DNA from: Omnitrophica WOR_2 bacterium RBG_13_41_10
GTDB taxonomy: Bacteria; Omnitrophota; Gorgyraeia; Gygaellales; Profunditerraquicolaceae
DNA length: 6,406 nt
NCBI GenBank assembly: GCA_001805465.1
Contig: MHGH01000010.1
Coordinates: forward strand, 7,820-14,225
Reading direction: 5' to 3'
Shown here piece after piece: positions 5,650-6,406 of the stretch; within the stretch, counting starts at the first letter, position 1; the number at the start of each line of letters is the position of its first letter. The notes beneath the pieces are model-generated. The model searched no databases. It saw only the letters and a program-made list of their open reading frames with translations, and had not been told where the DNA came from. Position numbers and translations under genes: made by a program.

Positions 5650-6354
5650 TTAGGTATTTATATCTAATAATATCGTAGCGAGCTTATCTTTAAGGTTAGC
5701 TATTTCTACCGTATATTTCCCTAATAGCACATGCTCAAAGACAACCTTACCGTAATCAGACAGATATGACTCTAACTCTATATCGCCCTTAATAAGCGTG
5801 ACTCTTAAATCTTTGATTATATTTTGGGTCTGTTTTTCTTTAGCCTGCACGATTAAATTTACGGCATGAGCAGGTTTGTTCTCTATTCTTATTTCTACCC
5901 GGATATCTTGAAAATCTTTTAAAATAGTGACCTCATCCTTAAAATCCTTAATATTATGGCTTCTTAAGACCGGAGCCGGCATAAACTCTCTTCCTACCAG
6001 TATGTCGCCGTTAGTTTGCATAATTTCTATAGCCTTCTCTTTGAGTAATAATAAAATCTCCAAAATAGTCGGTTGATCCTTAAGCGTAGGGATAAGATTC
6101 TTTACCTGAGCTATCAGTTCTTCCCTCACGGCCTCTTCAGCTAGAACCATCTTGGCTTGTATTGCTACTGATTCGGAGCATCTAGCGCAACTTAAAAGGT
6201 GGCGCTTTATACGGCCGGCTTCTTGATCCGATAATTTATTCTCCAGAAAACAGGCGAGTAACTCCTCATCGGGATGCGGTTCATCCGCTACCCGTTTTTT
6301 TATCTTCCATTTTTTGTAAACCTTGCTAATTAATTCTTCAAATTTATCCTGCAT
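5650..6354 (-). CDS. Soluble zf-HC2 (anti-sigma/ZAS-type) zinc-finger protein with C-terminal beta-sandwich-like region
   Basis: A 234-residue protein. Its N-terminal part carries the ZAS/zf-HC2 zinc signature H27-x24-H52-x3-C56-x2-C59, the motif by which many anti-sigma factors bind zinc and hold ECF sigma factors. Unlike most membrane-bound anti-sigma factors there is no transmembrane helix: the Leu/Ile-rich stretch at 97-104 is short and amphipathic. A helical middle (65-115) is followed by a beta-rich C-terminus (about 140-232). In it, VTLIKGD, GKVVFE and GKYTVEI resemble the strand pattern of carboxypeptidase-regulatory/CNA-B-like sandwiches; this is a fold guess. The gene is the first complete member of a two-gene unit with the CHAT-TPR gene. 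Likely roles are sigma or partner binding and regulation of, or cleavage by, the CHAT peptidase. The start is supported by AGAGGAG at 6365-6371. Confidence 0.8.
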   Translation of the reverse strand: MQDKFEELISKVYKKWKIKKRVADEPHPDEELLACFLENKLSDQEAGRIKRHLLSCARCSESVAIQAKMVLAEEAVREELIAQVKNLIPTLKDQPTILEILLLLKEKAIEIMQTNGDILVGREFMPAPVLRSHNIKDFKDEVTILKDFQDIRVEIRIENKPAHAVNLIVQAKEKQTQNIIKDLRVTLIKGDIELESYLSDYGKVVFEHVLLGKYTVEIANLKDKLATILLDINT

Positions 6355-6364
6355 TTTCCTATTT

Positions 6365-6371
6365 CTCCTCT
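6365..6371 (-). promoter_or_regulatory. Shine-Dalgarno site of the zinc-finger gene
   Basis: Minus-strand AGAGGAG sits 10 bases before the ATG at 6352-6354, with a second purine patch (AGGAAA) closer in. It overlaps the TAG (6370-6372) that closes the possible upstream gene, as is usual inside operons. Confidence 0.7.
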
Positions 6372-6406
6372 AATACAATAGACGAAAATTCTTTAAGATT
6401 CTAACT
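6370..6406 (-). CDS. Possible 3' end of an upstream gene (11 codons)
   Basis: One minus-strand frame is open from the window edge to TAG at 6370-6372, encoding VRILKNFRLLY. The other two frames stop within a few codons. The stop overlaps the Shine-Dalgarno site of the zinc-finger gene and lies 15 bases from its start, a typical operon junction. A basic, helical end of this kind would be acceptable for the tail of an ECF sigma factor (region 4), the expected partner of a ZAS protein, but 11 residues cannot identify anything. An open frame this short could also be chance. Confidence 0.3.
   Translation of the reverse strand, partial: VRILKNFRLLY

Overview
The window is gene-dense, and every gene I can support lies on the minus strand, so it reads right to left. 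It has moderate-to-low GC, short intergenic gaps, E. coli-like sigma-70 promoter hexamers, an N-terminal signal peptide on one product and a membrane-spanning signalling protein. This suggests a chromosomal segment of a bacterium, most likely Gram-negative. The combination of PilZ proteins, GGDEF/HD-GYP, CHAT-TPR and an Asp-box propeller would fit a deep-branching lineage such as Omnitrophota or a PVC relative, but that placement is a guess from gene style, not a demonstrated assignment.

Layout in transcription order. At the right edge (6370-6406) there may be the last 11 codons of an upstream gene. It is followed by a soluble zinc-finger protein of the anti-sigma (zf-HC2/ZAS) type (5650-6354). 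Five bases later comes a 732-residue CHAT protease-fold protein with one membrane segment and a C-terminal TPR array (3446-5644). These two genes look like one operon. A hairpin with a T tract (3337-3390) closes it. The gap also holds a near-consensus promoter with a perfect dyad in its spacer, and that promoter fires into the same hairpin.

Next comes a cyclic-di-GMP block: a small PilZ protein (3019-3333), a PAS-PAS-GGDEF-HD-GYP protein with both catalytic motifs intact (878-2935), and a second PilZ protein (430-810). Each of the three has its own recognisable promoter immediately upstream, so they are probably separately tunable units, not one strict operon. The left edge (1-341) carries the 5' end of an exported Asp-box beta-propeller protein that runs off the window.

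Working model (inference). The GGDEF/HD-GYP protein makes and/or degrades c-di-GMP in response to PAS input, and the two single-domain PilZ proteins read the level. The CHAT-TPR plus zinc-finger pair looks like a protease/regulator cassette: an extracytoplasmic TPR array could sense a partner and control a cytoplasmic CHAT peptidase. A plausible substrate or partner is the adjacent anti-sigma-like protein. No mobile element, CRISPR array, rRNA or tRNA gene was seen. No gene-free stretch exceeds 112 bases.
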